A stretch of DNA of 64,000 bases. Origin: Nonomuraea indica. GTDB lineage: Bacteria > Actinomycetota > Actinomycetes > Streptosporangiales > Streptosporangiaceae. Each line of letters begins with the position of its first letter. Positions within the stretch are counted from its first letter, which is position 1. Location of the stretch: the NCBI RefSeq assembly GCF_002850745.1, contig NZ_KZ559470.1, forward strand, positions 182,907 through 246,906. Reading direction: 5' to 3'. Made by a program: the position numbers and the translations under genes. Below are positions 63,241-64,000 of the stretch, one piece after another. A model generated the notes under the pieces. That model was not told where the DNA came from, ran no database searches, and saw only the letters and a program-made list of their open reading frames with translations.

Positions 63241-64000
63241 TGGACATCGACGCCTTCCACGACCGGGGCCACGTCCTGGCCCGCGCGCTGCTGTCACCCG
63301 TCGAGGTGGCAGAGCTGCGCGACGAGTTCATGGCACTGCACGCCGCCGGGCCCGTCCCGGGTCACTTCGAGCCTCGGCCGCAGGAACCCGGCCGGCCGTA
63401 CGACATTCTGCGCGACTATCCCCGCATCATGCACCCCCACCGGGTGAACGAGGCGGCACTGCGCTACCTGCTCGACCCGCGCATCGCGGAGATCCTGCGC
63501 GAGCTGCTGGGCGAGGAGCCGATAGCAGCGCAGAGCATGTTCTACTTCAAACCGCCCGGGGCTCGCGGCCAGGCGCTGCACCAGGACAACTTCTACCTGC
63601 GCGTCGAGCCGGGCACGTGCGTCGCCGCCTGGGTCGCGCTGGACCGGGTGGACCGGGCGAACGGCGGGCTGGAGGTGGTCCCCGGCACGCACCTGATGGA
63701 CCTCTTCTGCCCTGAGGAGGCCGACCCGGACGTCTCCTTCACCCGGGAGTACGTGCCGCCGCCGCCCGGCCTTGAGGCGGTGCCCGTGGACATGGAGCCG
63801 GGCGACGTGCTGTTCTTCAACGGCAGTCTGGTGCACGGATCCGGGCCGAACACCACGGCGGACCGGTTCAGGCGCAGCTTCATCTGCCACTACGTCGGGC
63901 GGTCGGCCGAGAGGATCTCCACCTGGTACCCGACGCTCACCATGTCCGGCGCGCCGGTCTCCCTGGAACCCGCCACAGGCGGGGGGGCCCGCGGCGCCGA
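63240..64000 (+). CDS. Phytanoyl-CoA dioxygenase (PhyH) family protein, 3' end outside window
   Basis: The first 253 residues of an Fe(II)/2-oxoglutarate oxygenase; the frame is open to the window end. The facial triad shows His and Asp in ALHQDNFYLRV and the distal His in GSLVHGSGPN, with the 2-oxoglutarate Arg in RFRRSFICHYVG. The length seen is nearly the whole domain, so little is missing. A TAGCGT box seven bases before the ATG suggests a leaderless transcript. PhyH-type genes paired with AraC regulators often act on sugar-like or secondary-metabolite substrates; the substrate here is unknown. Confidence 0.88.
   Translation, partial: MDIDAFHDRGHVLARALLSPVEVAELRDEFMALHAAGPVPGHFEPRPQEPGRPYDILRDYPRIMHPHRVNEAALRYLLDPRIAEILRELLGEEPIAAQSMFYFKPPGARGQALHQDNFYLRVEPGTCVAAWVALDRVDRANGGLEVVPGTHLMDLFCPEEADPDVSFTREYVPPPPGLEAVPVDMEPGDVLFFNGSLVHGSGPNTTADRFRRSFICHYVGRSAERISTWYPTLTMSGAPVSLEPATGGGARGA

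Overview
The window is high-GC actinomycete chromosome, most likely from the Streptosporangiaceae (Nonomuraea/Actinomadura type). Evidence is the extreme GC3 coding bias with long antisense shadow frames, frequent GTG starts, RbpA, a complete Pup-proteasome system, polyprenol-phosphate-mannose synthase next to apolipoprotein N-acyltransferase, and local gene orders also known from mycobacteria and Streptomyces (rbpA/fxsA/ppm1-lnt; trmI-arc-dop-pup-prcBA-pafA-pafBC-tatAC-helY). The genus call is inference from gene content only.

Region 1 (1-12.2 kb): the 3' end of an MFS gene, then rbpA behind a good sigma-R type promoter, a DUF5685 protein with a cysteine-rich tail, a truncated pectate lyase next to an intact secreted pectate lyase with two LacI-type operators, the envelope operon lnt-ppm1 with fxsA, and a HelD-type helicase. 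Region 2 (12.2-19 kb): an apparently autoregulated sugar operon in which each 3' end overlaps or nearly touches the next start: ROK repressor, lipoprotein binding protein, two permeases, GH4 phospho-glycosidase, BadF-type sugar kinase. The ATPase must come from elsewhere. Region 3 (19-31.7 kb): mixed genes: serine hydrolase, Lrp regulator, Cvn-type GTPase, a divergent terpene-synthase-like protein, a macro-domain/DUF6508 fusion, acyl-CoA dehydrogenase, M24 peptidase, PAS-SpoIIE phosphatase, a 5'-3' exonuclease and an RNB nuclease, and a WXG100-like/large-toxin-like pair.

Region 4 (31.8-55.9 kb) is the core: the Pup-proteasome supercluster, mostly on the minus strand. It holds trmI, arc, (acyltransferase), dop, pup, a double endonuclease VII protein, prcB, prcA, a SIMPL protein, pafA, an FKBP lipoprotein, a SufR-like regulator with DUF3291, pafB, pafC, tatA, tatC, a lipid kinase and helY. 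Single genes on the plus strand (a frameshifted membrane gene, a DinB2-like polymerase, a DUF3866 gene) interrupt it. Pup ends in Gly-Gly-Glu, so it is ready for ligation without deamidation. PafA ligates it, Dop removes it, Arc unfolds and feeds the PrcBA core, and PafBC links the locus to the DNA-damage response; the neighbouring translesion polymerase and endonuclease VII protein fit that theme.

Region 5 (55.9-64 kb): a double GNAT, a GAF-like protein, an FHA protein, a site-2 protease with CBS domains, a RecB-family nuclease, and a divergent AraC regulator/PhyH dioxygenase pair cut by the window end. No rRNA, tRNA, CRISPR array, insertion sequence or prophage was seen. Several plus-strand genes carry a TANNNT-like -10 box 6-7 nt before the start codon and are probably leaderless. 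Two genes look broken: the pectate lyase remnant (3242-3646) and the membrane gene at 49604-50028.
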